Shown in pieces: positions 49,587-57,512 of a stretch of 64,000 nt of DNA. Each line of letters opens with the position of its first letter. The first letter of the stretch is position 1. The translations under genes and the position numbers were made by a program. This DNA is from Flavobacterium johnsoniae UW101 (GTDB lineage Bacteria; Bacteroidota; Bacteroidia; Flavobacteriales; Flavobacteriaceae): contig NC_009441.1 in NCBI RefSeq assembly GCF_000016645.1, positions 4,898,001 through 4,962,000 of the forward strand, in the 5' to 3' direction. The notes beneath the pieces are model-generated. The model saw only the letters and a list, made by a program, of their open reading frames with translations. It made no database searches and was not told the DNA's origin.

Positions 49587-50777
49587 ATGAAATTTATCAA
49601 TAGTTCAAAAGCAGTTGTTGTAAGTCTTTGTGCTTTTTCGTTTCTACATTCAAATGCGCAGACTAACAAAGAGGAAAAATCACTAATCAGCACCAAAGTT
49701 TTTACTGACGGCACCAACCATTGGTACCACATTAAAGATAAAACGAATATCGTAAATCCGATTCCAAATCAGCCTCAATATGCTGAAACGGATTATGCGA
49801 AAATCGCTGATAATATTTTGCTTTTTCAGCGTAATAATGGCGGATGGCCAAAGAATTACGATATGAAAGCAATTCTGACTCCAAAGCAAATCGATACGGT
49901 TATTAAAACAAAACCAATTCTGCATACAACTTTTGACAATGAAACAACTTACACACATGTCAATTATCTGGCTCAGGTTTATACTTTGACCAAAGACGCT
50001 AAATATAAAGACGGCGCGTTAAAAGGAATTGATTTTATCATGGAAGCTCAATACGGCAACGGAGGCTGGCCTCAATATTATCCACTGGAAAAAGGGTACA
50101 GCCGACATATTACATTTAATGACGGCGCTTATATGGGCATCATGAATCTTTTGAAAAAGATTGTAAACAATGATCCTGATTTTGAATTTATTGATATTAA
50201 AACCCGAAAAAAAGTAACGGCGTCTTACGAAAAAGGCATTGATTGTATTTTAAAAATGCAGATTAAAGAAGATGAAAAATTAACCGCCTGGTGTCAGCAG
50301 CATGATGAAATTACGCTTTTACCAGCGTGGGCACGAAAATTTGAACCGCCAAGTATCTGTAATGCAGAAAGTGTTGATATTGTACTGTTTTTAATGGCAA
50401 TCGATAATCCGAATGAAAAAATAATTGCTTCGGTGCAAGGTGCTGTAAAATGGTTTCAGGATTCTAAAATTTACAATACAAGGGTTGAAAGTTTTCAGGC
50501 TCCGGAAATGGAATCTAAATACAAAAAAATCACTAATGATGTTCGTGTAGTAACTGATACTGCTGCACCGCCAATCTGGACGAGATATTACGAATTAGGA
50601 ACTCATAAACCTTTATTCTCAGATAGAAACAGTGAACTTTTGTATTCGCTTGCAGAAGTAAGCCGAGAGCGCAGAAGCGGTTATGCATGGTATACGGATA
50701 AACCGGAAAAAGCATTGAAAAAATATCCGGCCTGGCAGAAGAAATGGGATTCTGGAAATGATGTTTTGAAGAACTAG
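49587..50777 (+). CDS. pelA-like: Secreted pectate lyase, polysaccharide lyase family 10
   Basis: 396 aa with a Sec signal (residues 1-24, cleavage SNA|QT). The PL10 (alpha/alpha) toroid is marked by RNNGGWPKNYDM (82-93), FDNETTYTHVNYLA (116-129), AQYGNGGWPQYYP, RHITFNDGAYMGIMNLL, WCQQHDE and the C-terminal ERRSGYAWYTDKPE. The conserved Asp and Arg/Lys residues of the active site lie in the NDGAY and later segments. Known reaction: beta-elimination of polygalacturonate, calcium dependent. It lies 13 bp after GH28; the combination of hydrolase and lyase gives saturated and unsaturated oligogalacturonides. The gene ends at a dispersed repeat (50779-50873), where transcription probably stops. 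Confidence 0.95.
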   Translation: MKFINSSKAVVVSLCAFSFLHSNAQTNKEEKSLISTKVFTDGTNHWYHIKDKTNIVNPIPNQPQYAETDYAKIADNILLFQRNNGGWPKNYDMKAILTPKQIDTVIKTKPILHTTFDNETTYTHVNYLAQVYTLTKDAKYKDGALKGIDFIMEAQYGNGGWPQYYPLEKGYSRHITFNDGAYMGIMNLLKKIVNNDPDFEFIDIKTRKKVTASYEKGIDCILKMQIKEDEKLTAWCQQHDEITLLPAWARKFEPPSICNAESVDIVLFLMAIDNPNEKIIASVQGAVKWFQDSKIYNTRVESFQAPEMESKYKKITNDVRVVTDTAAPPIWTRYYELGTHKPLFSDRNSELLYSLAEVSRERRSGYAWYTDKPEKALKKYPAWQKKWDSGNDVLKN

Positions 50778-50778
50778 C

Positions 50779-50873
50779 TTTGTCATTGCGAGGAAAGGAA
50801 CGAAGCAATCTCACTAAATATTCGACAAAGCTTGATATAGCAAATGTGATTGCTTCGTTCCTCGCAATGACAT
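50779..50873. repeat. Dispersed palindromic repeat family B, copy 7 (GCGAGGAACGA variant)
   Basis: The left arm begins GTCATTGCGAGGAAAGGAAC and the right arm is CGTTCCTCGCAATGAC, close to copy 6. It lies between the convergent PL10 and lactonase genes, where a hairpin could help end both transcripts. Confidence 0.85.
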
Positions 50874-50909
50874 ACGACATCTAATTTAATTCTATCCTAT
50901 ATTCAAATA

Positions 50910-51081
50910 TAGCCCGTGGTTTCAACCACGGGAACACAATACGAAGCGTGATAATATTACGTCCCCGTGGTTGAAACTATGGGCTATGTTTAACAAGTTT
51001 GCGTGTAAAATATATTTAGCCACAGATTAAAGGCTTAAAATGATTAAAAAAATCTGTGAAAATCCTTTAATCTGCGGCTAA
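50910..51081. repeat. Two further palindromes: GCCCGTGGTTTCAACCACGGG type and GCCACAGATTAAAG type
   Basis: ATAGCCCGTGGTTTCAACC (50911 onward) mirrors GGTTGAAACTATGGGCTAT (to 50989); the left arm is itself a hairpin. Next, TAGCCACAGATTAAAGG (from 51018) mirrors CCTTTAATCTGCGGCTA (to 51080). Together with the copy of family B before it, the 308-bp gap is entirely palindromic DNA with no gene. Confidence 0.8.
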
Positions 51082-51085
51082 AAAA

Positions 51086-51922
51086 TTATTGATTCAAATT
51101 ATAAAACGAAACTGCATTTTCAAACCAAATTTTATTCTGGTCTTCGATAGAAAATTTCGAAATATAATCTTCTAAAGTTTTCACAACCTCATTATAATCA
51201 GAAGCTACATTTAGAACCGGCCAATCTGAACCGTATAGTATTTTATCTGTTGGGAAATTTTCAAAAATTACATCCAAGTACGGTTTTAAATCTTCTGGTT
51301 TCCAGTTTTTCCAGTCGGCTTCTGTGACCATTCCAGAAACTTTACACCATACATTATTGTATTTTGCAATTTCTTCTATACCGCTTTTCCATGAATCTAT
51401 AATGCCTGATTTAATATCTGGTTTTGCAATATGATCTATTACAAACTTTTGGTTTGGAAAATCTTTTACCAAACTTATCGCTGCTGGTAACTGACGATGA
51501 AAAATCAAAATATCATACGTAAAATCAAACTCTTTTAAAGCCGAAATTCCGTTGCGGAAATCTTCTCTAAACATAAAATCATCGGCTTCACCTTGTACAA
51601 CATGTCGGAATCCTTTAATGGTTTTATTCGAAGAAAAATGACGCAACCGATCTGAAATATTATCTGCACGAAGATCAACCCAGCCTACGATTCCTTTTAT
51701 AAAATCATTTTTTGAAGCCAGATCTGCAAGAAAATGGGTTTCATGTTCAGACTGACTTGCCTGAACTGCTACACAACCCGAAAACTTGTTTTCTTTAAGC
51801 AGAGGCAATAAATCTTCCGGAAGGAAATCTCTTTGAATTTTCGACATACTTTCATCAATCCAGCTGTCTCTAACGGGATCAAATTTCCAAAAATGCTGAT
51901 GAGAATCAATTCGGTTATTCAT
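51086..51922 (-). CDS. Amidohydrolase-2 family sugar-acid lactonase (L-fucono/L-rhamnono-lactonase-like)
   Basis: 278 aa, cytoplasmic, no signal. It has the TIM-barrel metal-site start RIDSHQHFWKFDP (about 4-16), AVQASQSEHETHFLADLA, FVIDHIAKPD and the C-terminal YGSDWPVL with the conserved Asp (about 233). These are the hallmarks of the COG3618 family, which includes L-fuconolactonase. It lies 6 bp downstream of an SDR gene, so a dehydrogenase-lactonase pair opens an oxidative, non-phosphorylating route for a 6-deoxy-hexose. Both L-fucose and L-rhamnose versions exist, and the rhamnosidases and GH95/GH141-like genes in the window leave both open. Confidence 0.87.
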   Translation of the reverse strand: MNNRIDSHQHFWKFDPVRDSWIDESMSKIQRDFLPEDLLPLLKENKFSGCVAVQASQSEHETHFLADLASKNDFIKGIVGWVDLRADNISDRLRHFSSNKTIKGFRHVVQGEADDFMFREDFRNGISALKEFDFTYDILIFHRQLPAAISLVKDFPNQKFVIDHIAKPDIKSGIIDSWKSGIEEIAKYNNVWCKVSGMVTEADWKNWKPEDLKPYLDVIFENFPTDKILYGSDWPVLNVASDYNEVVKTLEDYISKFSIEDQNKIWFENAVSFYNLNQ

Positions 51923-51928
51923 CCTGAA

Positions 51929-52726
51929 TTAGTTTACATCGTTGATTAAAGCACGATCTAAATGCACGTAACCGCCATCTACAAAAACAAATTGTCCTGT
52001 AGTATGAGATGAACGATCAGAAATAATAAAAAGAGCCGTATCTGCAATTTCTTCTGTTTTGGTCATTCTGCCTTCAAACGGAATACTTTTGTTGATTTTC
52101 TTTAGAACGGTTTCTCCATCTGCCAAAGTTTTAATCCAGTCTTCGTATGCAGGAGTATAACTTTCAGCAATAATAATAGCATTAGAACGAATTCCGAATT
52201 GGATTAAATCTACCGCCCATTCTCTTGTAAGTCCTAAAACGCCGCCTTTTGCTGCAGCATAACCAGAAGTTCCGCCCTGCCCTGTTAAAGCTACTTTTGA
52301 ACCAATATTTAAGATATTTCCTTTTGATTCTTTTAAGTACGGGAGCGCGTATTTAACCAGTAAAAAGTAACTTACTACATTCAGTTTTAAAGAATCCATA
52401 AATTCCTCGTAAGAAGCATCCAAACCTGCGCCGTCGTTTACACCAACATTGTTGATGACAGCGTCGATTCTTCCGTATTTTGCCACAATTGTTTTAACCG
52501 CATTTTCGATTTCTACAGGATCAGTTACATCTGTCTGCACAAATAAAGAATCAATTCCTCTTTTTTGGAAAGCTTCCGCGTAAGCGAAACCTCTTGCATT
52601 TCTATCAACCAAAACCGGAATCGCACCTTCGTCTGCAATTCGGTTAATAATTGTTTCTCCAATACTGCCTTCCTTTCCAGCTGAACCGGAAACAACGACA
52701 ATTTTATTTTTTAAATTTAAATCCAT
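51929..52726 (-). CDS. SDR-family sugar 1-dehydrogenase (L-fucose/L-rhamnose dehydrogenase-like)
   Basis: 265 aa. The classical SDR fold has a cofactor loop (SGSAGKEGSIGE, 13-24) that is longer than the usual TGxxxGxG, an NNVG motif (92-95), Ser143, and the catalytic Tyr156-Lys160 (YAAAK). The C-terminus (TGQFVFVDGGYVHLD) is family-standard. It belongs by pattern to sugar dehydrogenases that make the 1,5-lactone. It shares an operon with the lactonase downstream (6-bp gap). Expected role: oxidation of a free deoxysugar with NAD(P) as the first intracellular step. The unusual glycine loop could change cofactor preference. Confidence 0.87.
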   Translation of the reverse strand: MDLNLKNKIVVVSGSAGKEGSIGETIINRIADEGAIPVLVDRNARGFAYAEAFQKRGIDSLFVQTDVTDPVEIENAVKTIVAKYGRIDAVINNVGVNDGAGLDASYEEFMDSLKLNVVSYFLLVKYALPYLKESKGNILNIGSKVALTGQGGTSGYAAAKGGVLGLTREWAVDLIQFGIRSNAIIIAESYTPAYEDWIKTLADGETVLKKINKSIPFEGRMTKTEEIADTALFIISDRSSHTTGQFVFVDGGYVHLDRALINDVN

Positions 52727-52763
52727 TTTCGTGGTTATTAAAGTTTAATAATAGTTAGATTTT

Positions 52764-52903
52764 TTAAACACATAGAAACATAGATTTTAAAACCGCTCAA
52801 AGGCGTTTCACTTGCATAAATACACATAGCTATGTGTTAAGAAACTAGTTTCTTTTTATTCTCTTTTAAAAACAATAAAAATCTATGTTTCTATGTGTTT
52901 AAA
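52764..52903. repeat. Dispersed palindromic repeat family A, copy 3
   Basis: A complete 140-bp copy with perfect terminal arms (AACACATAGAAACATAG / CTATGTTTCTATGTGTT), internal AAAGGCGTTTCACTTGC and the central ACACATAGCTATGTGT palindrome. It lies directly upstream of the SDR gene. Confidence 0.9.
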
Positions 52904-52915
52904 ATTTTTACAGCA

Positions 52916-53026
52916 TTTTTGCCATCCTGACGAAGGAAGGATCTCCGCGAGAAGCTCCATCTAGAAATTCGACAATCTTTGTAGAGTTTCTTGCGAAGAT
53001 TTCTCCTTCGTCGAAATGACAAACAG
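52916..53026. repeat. Dispersed palindromic repeat family B, copy 8
   Basis: About 110 bp: diverged left arm (GCCATCCTGACGAAGGAAGG) and canonical right arm CTCCTTCGTCGAAATGAC. With family A copy 3 it fills the whole 317-bp gap between the SDR gene start and the end of the zinc dehydrogenase gene; no gene or obvious promoter box remains visible there. Confidence 0.82.
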
Positions 53027-53043
53027 TACTTTACAATATACTC

Positions 53044-54057
53044 TTAATCTATCTCAATTAACGCTTTGATTACATTGTTTTTAGGATCAATTAATTGTCC
53101 AAAATCAGTAATCATTTCTGAGAAACTTGTTCTGTGCGTAATGTATTTTTTAGGATCTATTTTACCTTCTTTCAAGCATTTCATTACATATTCAAAATCT
53201 TCAATAGTGGCATTTCGGCTGCTCATTAAAGTAGATTCTCTTTTATGAAAATCAGGATGACTGAAACTCAATTCACCTTTTTGAAGCCCCACTAAAACAA
53301 ATCTTCCGCCATGCGAAATATAATTGAAAGCACTGTTCATTACTTTTTGGTTTCCTGTAGCATCAATTACCACATTTGCCATATCACCGTTTGTCAATTC
53401 AGCCAATTTTGCGGCTACATCATCGTTTAACGGATTGATGGTTTCATCGGCATTCAATTCGGTTTTACAGAAATTTAATCTGTAATCGTTGATATCCATT
53501 ACGATCACTTTTGCTCCGGCAATTTTAGCAAACTGAATCAGTCCAATTCCAATTGGCCCTGCTCCCATTACCAAAACCGTATCAGTTGACTTAACAGCCG
53601 CTCTTCGTACTCCGTGCGCAGCAATTGCCAATGGTTCAACCAAAGCCAGTTCATCATAATCTAATCCCTGACCGTGAAGTAAATATTGTTCCGGAATCGA
53701 AACATATTCGGCCATTCCGCCATCAATATGAACTCCAAAAACTTTGATATTTACACAGCAGTTTGTTAATCCGTTTCGGCAGGCAACACAAGTTCCGCAG
53801 TTGAAATATGGAATAAAAGTTACTTTATCGCCCGGTTTAAAACCTGCAGCATTTCCTTTTACATATTCTGCTGCCAATTCGTGACCCAGAATTCGAGGAT
53901 ATTCAAAATACGGCTGGGTTCCGCCAAAAGCATGAATATCAGTTCCACAGATACCAATTCTTTTTATTTTTAAAAGAACCTCACCTTCTTTTGGTTCGGG
54001 AATTTCTTTTTCTTTTAATTTAAATTCCTGCGGTTTTTCGCATACAATAAATTTCAT
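53044..54057 (-). CDS. Zinc-dependent medium-chain alcohol/polyol dehydrogenase
   Basis: 337 aa from the ATG at 54057; the frame extends to 54144 only by reading into a family A repeat. The fold is MDR: catalytic zinc ligands Cys37 (GICGTD) and His59-Glu60 (GHEL), a structural zinc site of four Cys (87, 90, 93, 101, in FNCGTCVACRNGLTNCC), and a GAGPIG nucleotide loop. The closest functional classes are sorbitol, threonine, galactitol and L-fuco/L-idonate dehydrogenases. Its place between the sugar dehydrogenase and the FAH hydrolase suggests oxidation of a sugar acid at C4 or C5, perhaps as an alternative to the SDR at 55275. The substrate is not fixed by sequence. Confidence 0.9.
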   Translation of the reverse strand: MKFIVCEKPQEFKLKEKEIPEPKEGEVLLKIKRIGICGTDIHAFGGTQPYFEYPRILGHELAAEYVKGNAAGFKPGDKVTFIPYFNCGTCVACRNGLTNCCVNIKVFGVHIDGGMAEYVSIPEQYLLHGQGLDYDELALVEPLAIAAHGVRRAAVKSTDTVLVMGAGPIGIGLIQFAKIAGAKVIVMDINDYRLNFCKTELNADETINPLNDDVAAKLAELTNGDMANVVIDATGNQKVMNSAFNYISHGGRFVLVGLQKGELSFSHPDFHKRESTLMSSRNATIEDFEYVMKCLKEGKIDPKKYITHRTSFSEMITDFGQLIDPKNNVIKALIEID

Positions 54058-54103
54058 CTTTGATTTTTTTAAAACTAACTCGTAGGGTACAATTCGTTTT
54101 TTT

Positions 54104-54247
54104 TTTAAACACATAGAAACATAGATTTTTTCCTTTTTAAACAAGAAAACTAAAATAAATGATACATCATTTACACATAGCTATGTTTGTTAATGCAAGT
54201 GAAACGTCTTTTTAGATAAACAAAATCTATGTTCCTATGTGTTTAAA
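54104..54247. repeat. Dispersed palindromic repeat family A, copy 4 (inverted orientation)
   Basis: A 144-bp copy with the same terminal arms, but the internal word appears as GCAAGTGAAACGTC, the complement of the core seen in copies 1-3, so the element sits in the opposite orientation. Confidence 0.88.
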
Positions 54248-54271
54248 AAATTATGCCCAACGACTTAATAA

Positions 54272-55126
54272 TTACTTTTTATATGCAACTGCAGTCTGTT
54301 TGCTTGTTCCCAAACCTTCAATTCCAAGTTCTACAACATCGCCTGCTTTCAAATAAATTGGATCTGGTTTAATACCCAAACCAACTCCCGGAGGCGTTCC
54401 TGTACTAATGATATCGCCAGGAAGCAAAGTCATAAACTGACTTAAGTAGTGTACTAAATAAGGAATTTTGAATACAAGGTTTAAAGTATTACTGTCTTGG
54501 TATTTTTTACCGTTTACGCTTAACCACATCGATAAATTATCAACATCTTTTACTTCATCTTTCGTAGCCAAAAATGGCCCAAGAGGTGCAAATGTATCGC
54601 ATCCTTTTCCTTTTGCCCATTGTCCGCCGCGCTCGATTTGAAATTCTCTTTCGCTGTAATCATTCAATAATGCATAACCTGCAACATAGTCTAAAGCTTC
54701 TGCTTCTTCAACATAACTTGCTTTTTTGCCTACTACAAATGCCAGCTCCACTTCCCAGTCGGTTTTTACACTGTTTTTAGGGATAATTACATCATCATCC
54801 GGTCCGCATAAAGAAGTTGTTGATTTAAAGAAAATAATTGGTTCTGTAGGGATTGGAGCATTGGTTTCTTTACAGTGATCCACATAATTTAATCCGATAC
54901 AGATTATTTTTGAAGGTCTCGCAACCGGAGATCCCAAACGTATACTCGCATCAACTTCTGGCAAAGAAGGATTGCTTTCTAATGCTTTTTGTAATTTTTC
55001 TAAACCATTATCTTCAAAAAAGCTTTCGTTAAAGTCTGAAACGATAGAAGAAACATCATATCTTTTTTCATTAATTAAAACTCCTGGTTTTTCTTTTCCG
55101 ATTTCTCCAAAACGTATTAATTTCAT
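54272..55126 (-). CDS. FAH-family hydrolase (2,4-diketo-3-deoxy-L-fuconate/rhamnonate hydrolase-like)
   Basis: 284 aa, cytoplasmic. It has an N-terminal small domain (1-65) and the FAH core with CIGLNYVDHCKETNAPIPTE, the metal ligands in DWEVELAFVV (Glu-x-Glu, about 128-133) and NDYSERE (Asp, about 158), KGCDTFAPLGPF, and STGTPPGVGLG. These enzymes cleave C-C bonds of diketo acids; members in deoxysugar loci split 2,4-diketo-3-deoxy-L-fuconate or -rhamnonate into pyruvate and L-lactate. Lactonase and dehydrogenase neighbours support that role. Fumarylacetoacetate, homoprotocatechuate or ureidoglycolate activities are family alternatives, but no aromatic or purine pathway genes are nearby. Confidence 0.87.
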   Translation of the reverse strand: MKLIRFGEIGKEKPGVLINEKRYDVSSIVSDFNESFFEDNGLEKLQKALESNPSLPEVDASIRLGSPVARPSKIICIGLNYVDHCKETNAPIPTEPIIFFKSTTSLCGPDDDVIIPKNSVKTDWEVELAFVVGKKASYVEEAEALDYVAGYALLNDYSEREFQIERGGQWAKGKGCDTFAPLGPFLATKDEVKDVDNLSMWLSVNGKKYQDSNTLNLVFKIPYLVHYLSQFMTLLPGDIISTGTPPGVGLGIKPDPIYLKAGDVVELGIEGLGTSKQTAVAYKK

Positions 55127-55134
55127 TTTCTTAT

Positions 55135-55274
55135 ATATTTTAATTATTATTTTTTAGGTTCTAAGGTGCTGAGAGGCTAAGGTTCTAAGTTTTTTTTTAG
55201 AGGTACTAAGCGGCTAAGATTCTAAGTCGCTGAGCTTTTTCTTAGCACCTTAGTATCTTAGAACCTTAGCACCT
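55135..55274. repeat. Low-complexity palindromic spacer (GGTTCTAAGGTGCT words)
   Basis: The spacer consists of short related words (GGTTCTAAGGTGCTGAGAGG, GTACTAAGCGGCTAAGATTC) on the left and their complements (TTAGCACCTTAGTATCTTAG, AACCTTAGCACC) on the right, giving one long imperfect hairpin. No gene is seen. A cousin lies at 62822-62955. Confidence 0.7.
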
Positions 55275-56039
55275 TTAATTATTTAACTTAATAAATCCTC
55301 CGTCGATTGGGTAATCGCATCCGGTGATAAATCCAGCTTCTTCACTGCATAAGTATAAAGCAAGAGCGGCAATTTCGTCTGGTTTTCCCATACGTCCTAT
55401 TGGCTGTGATTTAGAAAGTTTATCGAACATTTCTTCTTCTTTTCCAGCGTAATTTTTAGAAATAAATCCGTCCACAAAAGGCGTGTGAACTCTTGCCGGA
55501 GAAATAGAATTACATCTTATATTTTCACTTAAATAATCTCTCGCTACTGACAAAGTCATCGCCATAACAGCGCCTTTTGCAGTTGAATACGCAAAACGAT
55601 CTGAGATTCCAACCCACGCCGCAATTGACGCCATGTTTAAGATTACACCGCCATTTGAAAGTCGGAATTGTGGGATCGCTGCAAACAAACAGTTGTAAAC
55701 TCCTTTTACATTTACATCCATTACACGGTCAAAATCAGCTTCAGAAGTCGTGTCAACTTTACCAACATTTGCGATTCCGGCGTTATTGATTAAGATATTT
55801 ATATTTCCGATCTTTTCGAAAGTTGCCTTAACATCAGCTTGGCTGGAAACATTACAGGCATACGAAAAAACGTTTCCTCCTGCATTTTTAATTTCTTCAA
55901 CAGCATCCTGTGCACTTTCAATAGATAAATCAATAATATGAACTTCTGCTCCCTGTTTGGCAAACAAGGCCGCAATTGCTCTTCCAATCCCGCTTCCGCC
56001 TCCTGTTATAACTGCTTTTTTATTTTGTAATGAAAACAT
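55275..56039 (-). CDS. SDR-family oxidoreductase (2-keto-3-deoxy-L-fuconate dehydrogenase-like)
   Basis: 254 aa. It is a classical SDR with GGGSGIG (13-19), NNAG (85-88), Ser138, Tyr151 and Lys155 (YSTAK), and the C-terminal YPIDGGFIKLN. Its pattern is close to the NAD-dependent 2-keto-3-deoxy-L-fuconate 4-dehydrogenase (UcpA/HumDH2-type), which yields the diketo acid split by the FAH enzyme encoded next. It is the first gene of the minus-strand catabolic run. A LacI-type palindrome overlaps a TACATTTG box (56130-56123) 84 bp upstream, so sugar-responsive repression is likely. Confidence 0.88.
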   Translation of the reverse strand: MFSLQNKKAVITGGGSGIGRAIAALFAKQGAEVHIIDLSIESAQDAVEEIKNAGGNVFSYACNVSSQADVKATFEKIGNINILINNAGIANVGKVDTTSEADFDRVMDVNVKGVYNCLFAAIPQFRLSNGGVILNMASIAAWVGISDRFAYSTAKGAVMAMTLSVARDYLSENIRCNSISPARVHTPFVDGFISKNYAGKEEEMFDKLSKSQPIGRMGKPDEIAALALYLCSEEAGFITGCDYPIDGGFIKLNN

Positions 56040-56363
56040 TTTAAATGGTATTTAGTATTATAGAATTCAAATTAAGGCTTCGAACATCTTCTCATGAATA
56101 ATAAATGTAAAAAGCACAATTACAAATGTAATCGATTAAAACAATATTTGCATTTTATTTTTATACTAATATAATAAAATGATCATTCTTTAATAAATTA
56201 TAACATTTTTTATTCGCTTTGTAAAAAAACTAGCCTAGTTTAAAAGTTTTATCAAAAAAATCAATGTAAAAAGTTACATTTTCTTGCCTAATTCAATCTT
56301 ATTTCTAATTTTGTAATTGTAATTTTTACATTTATTATTTTCCATACACATAAATCAATACCA
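56040..56363. other. Divergent control region of the catabolic operons
   Basis: The 324-bp AT-rich gap between the divergent SDR and solute-binding-like genes has no coding potential. The operator at 56127-56140 lies near its left third. The right half is poly-A/T rich and may hold the plus-strand promoter; AATATTTG at 56143-56150 is one base from TAnnTTTG. Confidence 0.65.
56123..56140 (-). promoter_or_regulatory. LacI-type operator overlapping a -7 box
   Basis: TGTAATCGATTAAA (plus strand, 56127-56140) differs by one base from the perfect palindrome at the GH28 promoter. On the minus strand it overlaps TACATTTG (56130-56123), a consensus TAnnTTTG box directed at the SDR gene. It could also control the plus-strand operon that starts at 56364. 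Confidence 0.6.
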
Positions 56364-57512
56364 ATGGCAGTATTAAAAGGCATAACGTGGAATCATACAA
56401 GAGGTTTATTACCAATGGTTGCAACGGCACAACGCTTTACCGAATTAAATCCTGATATCGAAATTACCTGGGAGAAAAGAAGTTTACAAGAATTTGCAGA
56501 TGCTTCTATCGAAGACTTAGCAAAAAGATTCGATTTATTGGTAATCGATCACCCGTGGACAGGTTTTGGCGCACACACAAAAGCGATTCTTCCTTTATCT
56601 GATTATCTTCCGGCTGACTATATTAAAGATCAGGAAATAAATACTGTAGGCAAATCATACGGAAGTTATGTTTTCAGTAATAAATTATGGGCTCTGCCAA
56701 TCGATGCTGCTACTCCGGTTGCTGCGGCACGTTTGGATATTTTAGAAAAAAAGGGGCTTGAAGTTCCTCAAACATATGATGATTTATTGGCTTTAGCCAA
56801 AAAAGGACTGGTTGCCTTTGCAGGAATTCCTGTTGATGTTTTGATGAGTTTTTATATGTTTTGCTGTAGTTTAAGCGAAGCTCCGTTTCAGTCTGAAGAA
56901 AAAGTTATTTCTGTAGAAACAGGAAAAAAAGCTTTGCAGATGTTTCGCGAACTGGCTCAATTAATCGATCCGAAGAATTTTAACCGAAACCCAATTCAGG
57001 TTTACGAAGCAATGGTTAATACAGATGAAATTGCCTACTGCCCTTTTGCTTACGGATATTCTAATTATTCAAGAGCCGGATACAGCAAAAACCTGCTTCA
57101 TTTTTATGATTTGGTTAAGCTGAATAATGCACCTATGATAAGTTCTCTGGGCGGAACAGGATTGGCTGTTTCATCTTTCAGTAAACATATTCCTGAAGCG
57201 ATTCGTTATGCTGAATTTACAGGATCGTCACAAGTACAGCAGAATATTTTTGCCGATAACGGAGGTCAGCCGGGACATTTACAAGCCTGGAAAAACGACC
57301 GAATCAATTCTATAACTAACAATTATTTTAAAAATACTTTACCGGCTTTAGAAAGGGCTTTTTTAAGACCAAGATATTCCGGACACATGTATTTTCAGGA
57401 TCATGCGGGCGATGTAGTTCGTGATTATTTAATGAACGGCGGTGACGAAGAACTTGTTTTAGATGCATTAAATGCGCTTTATGCTAAATCTTTAAAACTG
57501 CAAAATTCATGA
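56364..57512 (+). CDS. Solute-binding-protein-fold protein without signal peptide
   Basis: 382 aa. The pattern matches family 1 ABC sugar-binding proteins (strand 1 KGITWNHTRGLLPMVATAQRF, then FTELNPDIEITWEKRSL, DLLVIDHPWTGFG, LWALPIDAATPVAAAR, and MISSLGGTGLAVSSFSKHI), but the first strand begins within five residues of the Met, so there is no room for a signal peptide or lipobox and no ABC permease or ATPase gene is near. The protein should be cytoplasmic. Its stop overlaps the start of a class III CoA-transferase gene (ATGA, 57509-57512). It may bind a sugar acid or its CoA ester for the enzyme, or have become an enzyme itself. That role is inference; I know of no characterised example. 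Confidence 0.8.
   Translation: MAVLKGITWNHTRGLLPMVATAQRFTELNPDIEITWEKRSLQEFADASIEDLAKRFDLLVIDHPWTGFGAHTKAILPLSDYLPADYIKDQEINTVGKSYGSYVFSNKLWALPIDAATPVAAARLDILEKKGLEVPQTYDDLLALAKKGLVAFAGIPVDVLMSFYMFCCSLSEAPFQSEEKVISVETGKKALQMFRELAQLIDPKNFNRNPIQVYEAMVNTDEIAYCPFAYGYSNYSRAGYSKNLLHFYDLVKLNNAPMISSLGGTGLAVSSFSKHIPEAIRYAEFTGSSQVQQNIFADNGGQPGHLQAWKNDRINSITNNYFKNTLPALERAFLRPRYSGHMYFQDHAGDVVRDYLMNGGDEELVLDALNALYAKSLKLQNS

Noticed and set aside
50779..51081. A tRNA or structured RNA gene in the gap between PL10 and the lactonase gene
   Set aside because: The hairpins are simple dispersed palindromes; no cloverleaf arms, anticodon loop or CCA-type end could be found.
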